Assembly (NCBI RefSeq): GCF_012489685.1 | Contig: NC_080045.1 | Span: forward strand, 47,699,096-47,763,095 | Source: Lotus japonicus | Taxonomy: Eukaryota; Streptophyta; Magnoliopsida; Fabales; Fabaceae | Direction of reading: 5' to 3' | DNA length: 64,000 nucleotides | In this document: in pieces, positions 11,404-21,830 of the stretch | Numbering within the stretch: the first letter of the stretch is position 1 | Layout of the letters: the number at the start of each line of letters is the position of its first letter | Translations under genes and position numbers: made by a program | The notes under the pieces: model-generated | The model's input: only the letters and a program-made list of their open reading frames with translations | Told to the model about the DNA's origin: nothing | Databases searched by the model: none

Positions 11404-12240
11404 TAATATAATAAATTGAGAAATTATTAACTTTAAGACATAAATTAAAAGAAATAAAATTCTGAGAAATAAGTTAAAAAGAAAATTAAAGTTGACAGAG
11501 AAATTAATTGAATGGTAAAATGTTTCTAAATATGGGTAATTGTAGTAAGCTAAAAATTTACAAATTTATTATCAGTAATCACTTTTTTATTTCAAAAGAA
11601 TTATTTAAATTTGACTTATTTATAAATAAAAATGGATAATATAAATAAGGTTATCCTAGTTCGTATGAATATACTTTTATGCTTAATAATTATTATCACT
11701 ATAAGAAAATCTCATTTTTAGTGTAAAATATTAGTTCGATACTAAAGCTAATTTTTGTTCTTTAGCGTCAAATAAAAATTAAATTCCTAGTGTGGTGATT
11801 TTTAGGAGGCGTGCTGCGAATTCTGGTTTTATGTTAGTTGCACCTCCTTCATGAGGGGGTTTGTCCTCATGTTGTTTTTCTCATTCAATGATATTTTCAG
11901 CTTTTAAAAAAAATTCCATTTAATGAAAGTCTACCCCCATATGACGTTACTTAGCTTCAGCTTACTGACCATAAGTGTGGCCCACAACAGACGCAAAAAC
12001 CATCAATCAATTTAGCGTCCACCCATTATCAATTAGCAGCACTTCATGGACAAAGCTAACTACATCGATCGCTTAGTGTCGGTTATGGTTATGGTCATGC
12101 TAATGTGAACATGGCATCCCTACTCCTCCCTCAAATCCTTAACCCTCAAACTCTCACGACCACAACTCTATTGTCATTCCTACCTCTCACGGTGCCCCCC
12201 CCCCCCCCCACACATTGCACCTCCCTCAAACCCTCACCCT
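11404..12240. other. Non-coding stretch with possible CACTA relic and poly-C tract
   Basis: No gene. CACTATAAGAAAA at about 11698 resembles a plant CACTA terminus, and TTCCTAGTG about 100 bp later could be a mate, but no 3-bp duplication fits. A run of more than ten C lies near 12194-12209, followed by CCCTCAAACCCTCACCCTCA-like low-complexity DNA. Confidence 0.3.
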
Positions 12241-12770
12241 CACCCTCCCAAACCTTCACCCCTACAACTTTGTTATGAACGCACTGTCGCGGGTGCGTGG
12301 CAGAGTATTCTACTTTGAATGCAGTACAAGGTGTTGAACACCAGGATCGATCTCACAAGAACTCGGTGAAGTATTAATTGATAATAGAGTAAAACAAAGC
12401 AATTAAAAAGGGGGTTTGATTGATTTGATTGTAAAGTAACAAACAAAACTTAAAAGAGATTTAATCAGATAAAAGAAAGTGTTAGTCATCGAATTATAAC
12501 ATTCAAGTGCAACAAACCTTCATTGGTTACAAAAGATTAATTCTTCCTTATTGTTTCCCTAATTCGTGAGAGTTGATTAACTAAGCGAATATCAATTCAC
12601 AGTTTCCTAAACTAAGCGATTAAGAAACAGTTACGAACTAACATGAACTAAGCGAACATGCATCAACTCTTATTTCTAAAACTACGGAATTAAGCAAACC
12701 CTAGATCAGAAATAGAGATGAAGAGAATTAATAAAGAAGAAATTTGCATTAAAAACAGAACCTCAAGTTT
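12241..12770 (-). mobile_element. Possible Athila/Tat-type LTR relic
   Basis: Read on the minus strand this resembles the late part of the LTRs at 5161-6184 and 42108-43634. It has AACTAAGCG-type tracts, CCCCCTTTTTAATTGC, and a terminal GAGTTCTTGTGAGATCGATC...TTGTACT pattern, comparable to 'GAGTTCGATATTTTATTACT'. No primer-binding site or boundary could be fixed. Low confidence. Confidence 0.35.
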
Positions 12771-12775
12771 GCATG

Positions 12776-13264
12776 TAAGTCTCACATTGCTAATGAGGAG
12801 AAAAAAGATCAAGTTATGCATCTTGGAGAAGTCCCACATCACTTAGATTAATGAGGGGTGGGAGGGTCCAATGCTATATATAGGGATCTCAGACTCCTTG
12901 TTTCAACACACCAAAAACACCAAGCAGTAGCACCTGTAAACACTTTAAGTTTATATTTGTGTTTTTTTCTCTTATACTCTTGTTTTAGAGTATTGTGAGA
13001 TGTAGTTCAAATATTTACTTTGGAGAGTGTGAGTGTACTGGGGTCATGAGGTGGTTGAGAGTGAAGTCTATGTGTTGTAACAATTTTCACATAATGTTTA
13101 TTCTCTGGTTGTCGGTTTTGACAACGGCCGTGATTTTTGTCGGTTTTGACAACGGCCGTGGTTTTTTCTCCAGTTTTGGAGTGTCCACGTTATATTATTT
13201 TGTGTTGTTGATTGTGCTCCTGATTTATTTTACTTCTTCAGCTTCAGCTGTGTTATTTTCTAAC
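12776..13264 (+). mobile_element. Ty1/copia-type solo or orphan LTR
   Basis: The block starts TGTAAGTCTCACATTG and ends ...TTTTCTAACA. It has a TATATATAGG promoter-like box (about 12876) and a duplicated GTCGGTTTTGACAACGGCC segment (about 13115-13160) followed by TTTTTTCTCC, a pattern known from plant copia LTRs. No primer-binding site follows and no clear 5-bp duplication was found, so the ends are approximate. Confidence 0.55.
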
Positions 13265-13272
13265 AAAACCTG

Positions 13273-13415
13273 ATCCACTCTTAACAAGTTCAGGGTTGAT
13301 CAAGTAGAGCTCAACCCGACCAACCTGTCCATTTTCTATGTCTACTATTGGCTGATCAAAACTTGGTGAGACTTAAGTACTAGAATGATCATATCAAAGT
13401 CATTTAAGAGTGGAT
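13273..13415. mobile_element. Small inverted-repeat element (MITE-like)
   Basis: ATCCACTCTTAA at 13273-13284 is inverted as TTAAGAGTGGAT at 13404-13415, enclosing about 120 bp without coding potential. No target duplication was seen, so this is only a weak MITE candidate. Confidence 0.3.
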
Positions 13416-14235
13416 AACAAAAAACTCTCCTTGGAAATAGCAAACACGTTCATTAATGGAAGATTAGTGGAAATGGAATCAGATGATTTCGAAGAAATAA
13501 AGATTGGAAATCGGGCAATCCATTAATGAAACACTTAATGAATTTGAAAAGAAACAAAGCAATAGAGGAGCATATATAGAGCCAAAGGAGCAGCCTAGGC
13601 AGAGAAGAGAAGAAAGAATACGAAAAAACAGAGGAGTCTTGTCTTTGGTATTGTGCTCAACACGCCCTTCTTGTTCTGCGTTGATTCTCAATTCTCATTG
13701 CGAGCAGTTTAACAATGTTTCTCAAAGTCCAACTGTCATGGAATGTCATAATTGCTGCTGAAAATCTGCAACAAGGAAGTTTAATGCTTCAGCGAGCAAT
13801 CCTCATCCGCCTTCTGGGTGACTTTGCTGCGAAAAGGGCCACCAAAGATCTGGGTTATTTTACTGCAGTGACTACACTGGATAAAGTAGGAGAAGGAAAA
13901 GTCAGACAGCATACTGGGGATGTGCTCTTCCCTGTTGTTTTCAACGCTGTGACCTTCAAGCTTTTCAAGGGGGAGATAGTAGAGGGTGTTGTCCACAAGG
14001 TTCTGAAGCATGGGGTTCTGAAGCATGGGCTTTCTCTCACATGTGAAGATGGCTGATTACCGCTACTTTCCTGGTGAGAATGCTTACTTCATGAATGAAA
14101 AATCATCCAAGATTGCGAATGATGTCCTGGTGAGATGGCTTATTGCATGATTATAGGCTAACTGATATCCCTGCACTTACTACGTCCCTAATTTTGCTGT
14201 CATTTAATATCTTATCATGATCTCATTACCCCCCT

Positions 14236-17200
14236 TCAAGTTGGTGCATGCAAATTACAAATGCCCAACTTGCACAGCAAAGATGTGAACTGAGTTGGAC
14301 CAAGGGCCTTTGTAAAAATATCAGCCAATTGTGCGCGCGTAGGGACGTAAGCTGGCGCAATATTTCCAGCAATATACTCATCTCTGATGAAGTGACAATC
14401 AACTTCGATGTGCTTGGTGCGCTCATGAAAGACTGGATTCTTGACAATATGAAGTGCAGCCTGACTATCACAGTGAATTCGCATAGGCTGAGGATGTGAG
14501 ATACCAAGACTGCGAAGGAGACCTTTGAGCCATTTCAATTCTCCTATAATAGCTGCCATGGAACGATACTCTGCCTCAGCAGAGGAGCGAGACACTGTTT
14601 GTTGTTTCTTAGTTTTCCAAGATATTGGTGAGGATCCTAATAGAACAAACCATCCTGTAAGTGACCTGCGAGTTAAAGGACAACTCGCCCAATCAGAATC
14701 ACACCAACCAGATAATTGCAGATCACAATCCGAACGCAAAAGAACTCCCTGTCCTGGATTTCCTTTCAAATATCGAACAACTCGGACAACAGCCTCCCAA
14801 TGATCTTGTTTAGGCGCCTGCATAAATTGCGACAACACATGCACGCAGTAGGAAAGTTCAGGTCTGGTAAAACACAGATAAATAAGACGGCCTACTAACC
14901 GCCTATACTGATCAGGATGAGGAAAAGGCAAACTCTCAGAAAGTGCCAGGCGCTGGTTCTGTTCCATTGGAACACTTGCTGGTCTAGCTCCCAAAAAACC
15001 AGTTTCTGCTATAATGTCAAGTGCGTATTTTCGTTGGCAAAGAAAAATTCCAGCTGAAGATCGTGCCACTTCAACACCCAAAAAATATTTGAGAGACCCC
15101 AAGTCTTTCATGTGAAAACAAGCATGTAAATAGGCCTTAAATTTGGTGATAGCTTCAGGATTATTGCCTGTAATAATGAGATCATCAACATACACCAATA
15201 CCACAAGGTGTACCCCCGGTTTTTGCAAGACGAAAAGAGAATAGTCAGAGAGAGATTGTTGAAAACCGTAGTGTTTCAATGCAGTTGAAAGCTTTGCAAA
15301 CCAACAACGAGGCGCTTGTTTCAGTCCATACAAGGACTTGTTAAGTTTAAATACCATGTCAGATTGTTGAGGAAGAAAACCAGGTGGCGGCTTCATGTAT
15401 ACAACCTCCTCAAGATCACCGTGTAAAAAGGCATTGTGCACATCCATTTGATGCAATTCCCAAGCTCGTGCAGCTGCTATGGCCAACACCGTGCGCACTG
15501 TCACCATTTTTACAACAGGTGCAAAGGTCTCGGTGTAATCGATCCCCTCCACTTGACGATTGCCAAGAATAACTAACCTGGCTTTGAATCTTTCTACACT
15601 TCCATCAGATTTATGCTTTATTTTGTAGACCCATTTGCAGCCAAGAGCCTTCTTTCCTAAAGGCAATTGTGTCATTTTCCAAGTTCCATTGCTTTCTAGT
15701 GCTTGTATTTCACTTTTCATGGCATCTCTCCATCGACTGTCTTTTACTGCATCGGCATAAGAGATAGGCTCTTTTTCCTGTGAAATGGATGCAAGAAATA
15801 CACGATGTGCAAGAGAAAACTTGTCAGAATTCACATAATCAGTTATGGGATAGGGTGCACCTGAGTCTGCCTTTGGAGAGGATGAACAGTTGGATGGGCT
15901 CAATCTTCTAGTAGTATTTGTCACATAATCCCGCAAGCGAGTAGAAGGTTGTTTGAGTCTATGTCCTCTACCCAATATTGACTCAGATGATGATGTAGAT
16001 GGGAGCACCACATCTTGTTTGTCCATCGTCTGAGGAGTAACAACCTGCTCATCACACTCTAAATCTGGCTCACCCCCCTTATCAACCACGGTTGCAGTAC
16101 CACTTTCTTCAGTACATCCTGTGTGATCTGTTTCTATTACACCATCATACACTTCATCAACCATTCCTTCGCAGCTCCAATTATTAGGAGGGACGTCTTC
16201 TCTAGTAGTGACATCATTAGCGAAAGGATATTCAGCTTCAATGAATTCAACATCTCGAGAGACAAAAATCTCTTTTGTTTCTAAATCGAACACCTTCCAT
16301 CCTTTCTTGCCATATGGGTAGCCAATGAATACACACCTCTTACTTCTACTTGCAAATTTATCACCGTTCCTCTTTTGATTATGAGCGTAGCATAGGGAGC
16401 CAAATATTCTCAGGTGTTCATACGCAGGTTGCTGCCCATGAAGCATCTCATATGGTGTTTTCCCATTCAAAACACTGGAAGGAGTTCGGTTGATTAAATA
16501 TCCTGCAGTTAAAACACATTCTCCCCAAAACTTAATCGGAAGATTACCTTCAAACCGTAAGGCTCGAGCGACATTCAAGATATGTCTATGCTTTCGTTCC
16601 ACTCTCCCATTTTGCTGCGGTGTGCCTATGCAAGATGTTTGGAAAATTATTCCATGATCAGAAAAATATTTTCTCATGCATGTAAATTCTGTCCCATTAT
16701 CACTTCTGAATATTTTTACTTGTTTATGAAATTGCCTATCAACCATGGCAAAAAAATTGTGAAGCGTTTGGGACACTTCTCGTTTGTCTGCTAACAAGTA
16801 TACCCACACGGCACGTGAATAGTCATCAACTATTGTCAGAAAATAAAAAGCACCACAGGTGGAAGAAGTTCTATATGCTCCCCATAAATCACAATGAATT
16901 AATTCAAATGTACTACTGGCTTTATTGTCACTCAAAGAAAACTTCTCTCTAGTTTGTTTAGCTCTAAAACAAACTTCACATGCTTTGCTCACTACATTGC
17001 TATCTTGATGTTTACTAACTTCAGGAATTAGTCTAGTAACCTTCAAGGAAGGGTGTCCCAACCGTTTGTGCCACATGTCTATGGAATGCATCCCAACAGT
17101 TTTGCAAGCTCTCACTCTTCGAATGCCCTTGAAGAAATAGAGCCCATCCCTTCGTTCACCCGCTCCAATCAGCATCCTCGAAGTACGGTCCTGCACAACA

Positions 17201-18618
17201 CATAACTTATCAGTGAATTGAGCAACACATTTCAATTCATCTATAAACTGTGAAACAGATATCAAATTGCAGTCCAGTTTAGGCACATAGAGAACATTAG
17301 TTAGTTTTAGTCCTCCATCCAACACTACACTTCCTTCTTTGATTGCTGTTGCACATTGTCCATTAGGAAGTCCAACTGGACAACTTTGAATATCACGAAC
17401 TTCATGCATACAGTTCAAGTTACCAGTCATGTGGTCGGAAGCTCCTGTATCAATTATCCATGCATTGGTATCACACTCACCTGTCATCTTGTCCTTAGAA
17501 TTTGTTTTCTGAGCATTTAGTAACTCTACCAGTGCCTGCCACTGTTCTGTAGTAAGCCCTGCCAAACCCGAACCATCTCCTTCTGATATTTTGGTTCCTG
17601 TACTTGTTCCGCCACTGTGCACAGCATTTGCGCGTACAGCCCCTCCTTTCCCTCGTCCAGATCCTGATCGCTGCTGCAGTTGCTTGCCTCGTCCACCATT
17701 TTTCCCTTCATTTTTTGGTCTGTCTCCCCACCAGTCAGGATAACCAATGAGTTGATAGCAACCTCCTGCTTCATGTCCTGCTCGATGACAATGAGTACAA
17801 GTCACAGACTTGTCATCCCATCTTCCCTTAACTCCTCGTTCACCTGTTTGAACAGCCAAACCCATCACTTCTCTTCTTTCTTCTTTGGTTCGGGTGATCG
17901 TCCTCACCCTTTCTTCTTGAATCAGTGTAGAATATACCCTATTCAGAGTGGGTAGTGGATCTGTTGCGAGGAGGTTTGATCGAACAGTTCCGTAAATAGC
18001 ATCATCCAATCCCATGAGGAATTGATGAACTCTTTCTTCCTCTCTCCGCTTCTCCAATTTTGAGGCTACGTCACATTTGCATCCTCTACAACTACAAACT
18101 GGAATCTGTTCGTAATTAGCCAAATCATCCCATAAGGTTTTTAGTTTTCCGTAATATGCGACCACTGTCATGCCATCCTGTTTGCACCTCGCCAAATCCG
18201 ATTTCAGCTGCTGAATTCTTGGGCCATTCACCACAGAAAATCTTTCTTTGATGTCTGTCCACAAATCTTTTGCGTTTTCCACGTAAGACATGGTGGAACG
18301 CAGATCTGGTTCGATGGTGTTTAGAATCCATGACACTAGCATAGACTGTACAGTCCACCAATCTTCCATCTCAGGTGAGCCTTCCTCTGGAGCTTTAATG
18401 GTGCCCTCTATAAAGCCCCATTTTCTTCGAGCCCGCAATGACAATCTGATGGCCCGTGCCCATTCTTCGTAATTCTCCCCTTTAAGTTGCACTTGAGTAA
18501 TCAAGTTTCCTGGGTTGTCGTTAGAATTCAAATCATATGATGATGAAGTCTTTTTCACCATCTTATCTTCCTGCTTACGAGGTTCTTCCTTCGAAGTCTC
18601 CTCTTCATGAATAGCCAT
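14236..18618 (-). CDS. Copia gag-pol polyprotein (1460 aa), uninterrupted
   Basis: Domains in order: gag (Retrotran_gag_3/UBN2 type, about residues 30-250); zinc knuckle CTHCHRAGHEAGGC (about 275-290); aspartic protease WIIDTGASDHMTGN (about 387); GAG-pre-integrase MWHKRLGHPSLKV (about 512); integrase core with HCDLWG (about 573), RSDNGTEF (about 640) and the GTPQQNGRVERKH glutamate (about 663); reverse transcriptase beginning near WVYKIKHKSDG (about 1000) with the catalytic YVDDL (about 1140); and RNase H with WCDSDWASCP (about 1310) and SSAEAEYRS (about 1345). All key catalytic motifs are visible and there is no stop or frameshift, so it was probably active recently. The stop codon overlaps the polypurine tract. 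It makes virus-like particles and cDNA for integration. Its own spread is limited by the truncated 3' LTR. Confidence 0.97.
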   Translation of the reverse strand: MAIHEEETSKEEPRKQEDKMVKKTSSSYDLNSNDNPGNLITQVQLKGENYEEWARAIRLSLRARRKWGFIEGTIKAPEEGSPEMEDWWTVQSMLVSWILNTIEPDLRSTMSYVENAKDLWTDIKERFSVVNGPRIQQLKSDLARCKQDGMTVVAYYGKLKTLWDDLANYEQIPVCSCRGCKCDVASKLEKRREEERVHQFLMGLDDAIYGTVRSNLLATDPLPTLNRVYSTLIQEERVRTITRTKEERREVMGLAVQTGERGVKGRWDDKSVTCTHCHRAGHEAGGCYQLIGYPDWWGDRPKNEGKNGGRGKQLQQRSGSGRGKGGAVRANAVHSGGTSTGTKISEGDGSGLAGLTTEQWQALVELLNAQKTNSKDKMTGECDTNAWIIDTGASDHMTGNLNCMHEVRDIQSCPVGLPNGQCATAIKEGSVVLDGGLKLTNVLYVPKLDCNLISVSQFIDELKCVAQFTDKLCVVQDRTSRMLIGAGERRDGLYFFKGIRRVRACKTVGMHSIDMWHKRLGHPSLKVTRLIPEVSKHQDSNVVSKACEVCFRAKQTREKFSLSDNKASSTFELIHCDLWGAYRTSSTCGAFYFLTIVDDYSRAVWVYLLADKREVSQTLHNFFAMVDRQFHKQVKIFRSDNGTEFTCMRKYFSDHGIIFQTSCIGTPQQNGRVERKHRHILNVARALRFEGNLPIKFWGECVLTAGYLINRTPSSVLNGKTPYEMLHGQQPAYEHLRIFGSLCYAHNQKRNGDKFASRSKRCVFIGYPYGKKGWKVFDLETKEIFVSRDVEFIEAEYPFANDVTTREDVPPNNWSCEGMVDEVYDGVIETDHTGCTEESGTATVVDKGGEPDLECDEQVVTPQTMDKQDVVLPSTSSSESILGRGHRLKQPSTRLRDYVTNTTRRLSPSNCSSSPKADSGAPYPITDYVNSDKFSLAHRVFLASISQEKEPISYADAVKDSRWRDAMKSEIQALESNGTWKMTQLPLGKKALGCKWVYKIKHKSDGSVERFKARLVILGNRQVEGIDYTETFAPVVKMVTVRTVLAIAAARAWELHQMDVHNAFLHGDLEEVVYMKPPPGFLPQQSDMVFKLNKSLYGLKQAPRCWFAKLSTALKHYGFQQSLSDYSLFVLQKPGVHLVVLVYVDDLIITGNNPEAITKFKAYLHACFHMKDLGSLKYFLGVEVARSSAGIFLCQRKYALDIIAETGFLGARPASVPMEQNQRLALSESLPFPHPDQYRRLVGRLIYLCFTRPELSYCVHVLSQFMQAPKQDHWEAVVRVVRYLKGNPGQGVLLRSDCDLQLSGWCDSDWASCPLTRRSLTGWFVLLGSSPISWKTKKQQTVSRSSAEAEYRSMAAIIGELKWLKGLLRSLGISHPQPMRIHCDSQAALHIVKNPVFHERTKHIEVDCHFIRDEYIAGNIAPAYVPTRAQLADIFTKALGPTQFTSLLCKLGICNLHAPT

Positions 18619-18662
18619 TGCCCTGGTTTTGAATCAAAGCCTGGAGTTGGCTCTTGATACCA

Positions 18663-18918
18663 TAAAGAAATAATATGACAGAAGAAATTCTGTTCTGTTA
18701 TTCATCTCTACAGTATATCAATATATACAGAAAACTTCACCCTAAAACTCCTATGATTGGGCTATACAGATTATAGATTGATTCACCTAATAAAAACTCC
18801 TAAGATATGTCTAGAGTTGACTATCCAAATTGATATTGCATGATTATAGGCTAACTGATATCCCTGCACTTACTACGTCCCTAATTTTGCTGTCATTTAA
18901 TATCTTATCATGATCTCA
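18663..18918 (-). promoter_or_regulatory. 5' LTR of the copia element
   Basis: A 256-bp LTR reading toward the polyprotein, containing a TATA-like TGTATATATTG near 18717-18727 (minus strand). Its first 85 bp recur at 14141-14225. It would drive transcription antisense to the host pseudogene. Confidence 0.75.
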
Positions 18919-19024
18919 TTAGATCGGTACAAGGTGGATGGAGACAAAAAGGGGGTTTGAACTTCATGCCTTGGTCAGTTTGGAAGGCAATTATCTTGGA
19001 CCAATTGCATCCCCTGATATCTAG

Positions 19025-19866
19025 CTACATTTTCTTGTAGTTTGTTTTTATGTTGCATTTGAGTCTGTTTTATTTCCTGGGACAAATCATGGAACCCATT
19101 AACCAAATTAATGCAGTGTGGATCTGGTCTTGTGAATAACAGATTTGTGATTCCTTCTAGTCGTTTGTCTTCTTTTATCATTAGCAAAATTATGCCTACT
19201 GTTCTTGCTTTCTTTATTGAATGACCTCTTAAAATTCCGTTATCTGCTACTTGAATATTATATCAACTACAAAAGATATCTGTAATTCTGCAGTTAAATG
19301 ATAGAGAATGCAGAACTCTTAAACTAACTGTGTAACTCAGTTACTATGCTGCCAATATTTGAGCTTGTAAAAGCATCAGCTTTCATTACTGGACATGGTT
19401 GAGAGCAGATAAAAACCTTTGGTGGTCCAACAAAGAAAGTTGCTCAACCTATAATCTTTTTTCTGGTTCCTACACTCTATTGCTAGAATGCTGGGTGTCA
19501 AACTGGCTTCTCCGTACATCAAGCAGAAGTACAGAACCCAGAGCAAGAACTAGAGCTTAGAGGAGTGATGTGAGTAGGTTGGTTAAATACAAGTGCTATG
19601 ATTCATTCACACTTTCTCTTCATTTACACTTTGCTTTCTATTTATCTCTCTTCTCTTTCAATCGTATTATCTATCACATTTCTTACTTTCTCATTATTTT
19701 CTTCCTATCGCTTATCTTCACTCCATTTCCACTTAAGTGTGATTGAAACTTTATCATGAAAGGAAAAGGGCATGAATTTCCGGTTTAGTGTTAAAATTTG
19801 TAGACAACAAAGCATATTAGGAAGGATAGGATGTATAACGGTGTTAGCCTTCCATATTAGGGTATT
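19025..19866. other. 3' flank of the NRPD7-like gene
   Basis: No second gene recognised. The first few hundred bases are probably former 3' UTR. The tract 19600-19740 (CATTTACACTTTGCTTTC, TTATCTCTCTTCTC...) is low-complexity pyrimidine-rich DNA. Confidence 0.4.
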
Positions 19867-19867
19867 A

Positions 19868-20197
19868 CTCCCTCCGTTCCAGAAAGTTTGTTGTTTTGCA
19901 CCATTTTTTAATATCCCAAAATGTTTGTTGTTTTAGAAAACCAATGCATTTTTTTGCAAAAAAATTTCACCTATACCCTCATTTAATACATTTTCTCTCA
20001 CTTATTACCTTTCATATTAACCAACCACAACTCTTCCATATTAATTACATTCTTCTCTATCTAAGTATAATTTAATAGTTGCACATCATACTAGTAAAAT
20101 TAAATAAGGGCAATCTAGTCAAATTATACTATCAATAATTGTTTTCTTACTCTTTGTGCCACAACCTTAAACTACAAACTTTCTGGAACGGAGGGAG
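19868..20197. mobile_element. Stowaway MITE, 330 bp
   Basis: Perfect 19-bp terminal inverted repeats CTCCCTCCGTTCCAGAAAG (19868-19886) and its complement (20179-20197), flanked by TA on both sides (19866-19867, 20198-20199). Termini and TA target site are diagnostic of Stowaway (Tc1/mariner-like) MITEs. No ORF. Confidence 0.95.
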
Positions 20198-20768
20198 TAG
20201 GAAGGATAGGATAAGTAGATTAGGGTAGGGGTGCATGTAGGCCAGTTTGGTTTAGTTTTAGGGAACATAAAAACCAAGGTTATTAAAACCGAATCGGTGA
20301 TCAAACCGGTGAGGACACTGGTTCACGATTCATTGGTTCAACCGTAATGAAACCGTGGTCCAACCGGTTTTACCGCTATCAATTAATTAATATTATTTTA
20401 AATAAATATATAACCTATTAGGTAATAATATTGAATAAAAAAAAGAAAAACATCAAACTACAAATGAAAATGACACAATATAGTCATAATTATATAACTA
20501 AAATAGTTGATTTAAAACAACAATAGATAAAATTAACTATAACTTCACAAGTAATAGAATAAAGAAATAAAAATTACACTCAATTTTATTTAATATCAAT
20601 ATCAATATATATTAGAAAAGAACAATTTCTAGCATGACGTGTCGCTCTCACAGGCCAAGTTAGTGACGTGTCGCTCCCAGATTAATTCTCACCTAATATT
20701 TTACATGTAAGCTCTTTCTCCTTAGCCCCACTTGCCACATGTGCCCTGATTTTTCGTTAATAAAAAAA

Positions 20769-21830
20769 ATACATTTTTAAATTTTAGATTTAATTAGGAT
20801 TCAGGTTTTTTATTTCTTGATTTTATCTTAATTTATTTTTAGAGTATTAATTAATTTTTATGGTATTTTTATTGAATTTTCGGATTTTTAATTAATTCCG
20901 GATTTTATGAGTTTTTATTGTGATTTGCTAGATTTTGGTAGTTTTTATCTATATTTATTTAGTACATTTTTAAATTTTAGATTTGATTAGGATTTATGAT
21001 GTTTATTTCTGGATTTTATCTTAATTTATATTATTATTTATTTTTAGAGTATTAATTAATTTTTATGGTATTTTTAATGAATTTTCGGATTTTTAATTAA
21101 TTCCGGATTTTATGAGTTTTTATTGTGATTTACTAGATTTTGATAGTTTTTATCTATATTTATTTAGTACATTTTTAAATTTTAGATTTGATTAGGATTT
21201 ATGTTGTTTATTTCATGATTTTATCTTAATATAAAATCTGTGATAAGTGATTTAAATTCCACGTGTATTTTCAAGTTAATTCTCATAAAAAAATACATTT
21301 TCAAATTTTAGATTTGATTAGGATTTAGGTTGTTTATTTCTTGATTTTATCTTGATTTATTTTTTATTTATTTTTAGAGTAAGGATTTATTTTATATACT
21401 AAATAAATATAGATAAAAACTATCAAAATCTACTAAATCACAATAAAAACTCATAAAATCTTAAATTAATTAAAAATCAAAAAATTCAATAAAAATAACA
21501 TAAAATTTAATTAATACTCTAAAAATAAAATTTTTCTTCACCTAAAATTTATTTCCATAACAAATCTTGAAACCGATTTTTTAAAGGTAATTTTAAATCT
21601 GAGAAACTTTTTCATAAAATATTAAAATTTTAAAATATTTTACCAAATTATCTAATATTTACCTAGATTAAATAAAAAAGTAAAAATTCAATAAAAATAC
21701 CTAAAAAATTTATTAATAAAAACTAACAAATCACAATAAAAACTCATAAAATTCTGAATTAAATAAAAATCCAAAAATTCAATAAAAATAACATAAAATT
21801 AAATTAATACTCTAAAAATAAACTTTTTCT
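20769..21830. repeat. Direct and inverted AT-rich repeats of about 200 bp
   Basis: A unit starting TACATTTTTAAATTTTAGAT and containing AATTCCGGATTTTATGAG begins at about 20771 and 20963, with partial copies at about 21170 and 21290. The reverse complement of the same unit appears at about 21395-21530 and 21660-21825 (CACAATAAAAACTCATAAAA). Together they could form a long imperfect hairpin. No coding potential. Confidence 0.7.

Larger units (their letters stand above)
14141..18918 (-). mobile_element. Ty1/copia retrotransposon, 3' LTR truncated
   Basis: On the minus strand: 5' LTR 18918-18663 (TGAGATCATGATAAG... to ...TTTCTTTA), then primer-binding site TGGTATCAAGAGCC (18662-18649, initiator Met tRNA type with one extra base), polyprotein 18618-14236, polypurine tract AAGGGGGG (about 14228-14235), and a 3' LTR that starts identically but keeps only 85 bp (14225-14141). 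The missing 170 bp of 3' LTR, and the other target duplication, were lost at the left junction within the NRPD7-like gene. The LTR end lacks the usual CA. Confidence 0.9.
13715..19024 (+). pseudogene. RNA polymerase IV/V subunit 7-like gene, frameshifted and split by copia
   Basis: From ATG 13715 the frame reads MFLKVQLSWNVIIAAEN... through KHTGD-type and FKGEIVEGVVHKVLKHG motifs of the RPB7-like NRPD7/NRPE7 family (N-terminal RNP-like domain). A 15-bp tandem duplication at 14000-14029 (GTTCTGAAGCATGGG twice) adds VLKHG. Just after it, about a dozen expected residues are lost with a frameshift, so the native frame would stop at 14056. In the shifted frame the OB-fold part continues (VKMADYRYFPGENAYFMNEK) to 14140. 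There a copia element intervenes, and the C-terminus resumes at 18923 (IGTRWMETKRGFELHALVSL...) with a stop at 19022-19024. The lack of introns agrees with plant NRPD7/NRPE7 genes as I know them. It cannot make a normal subunit. The parent protein is part of the RNA-directed DNA methylation polymerases that silence transposons. Confidence 0.82.

Noticed and set aside
11697..11803. CACTATAAGAAAA start and TTCCTAGTG end as a mini CACTA transposon
   Set aside because: No matching 3-bp target duplication and the ends agree only over about five bases; mentioned only as a possible relic.
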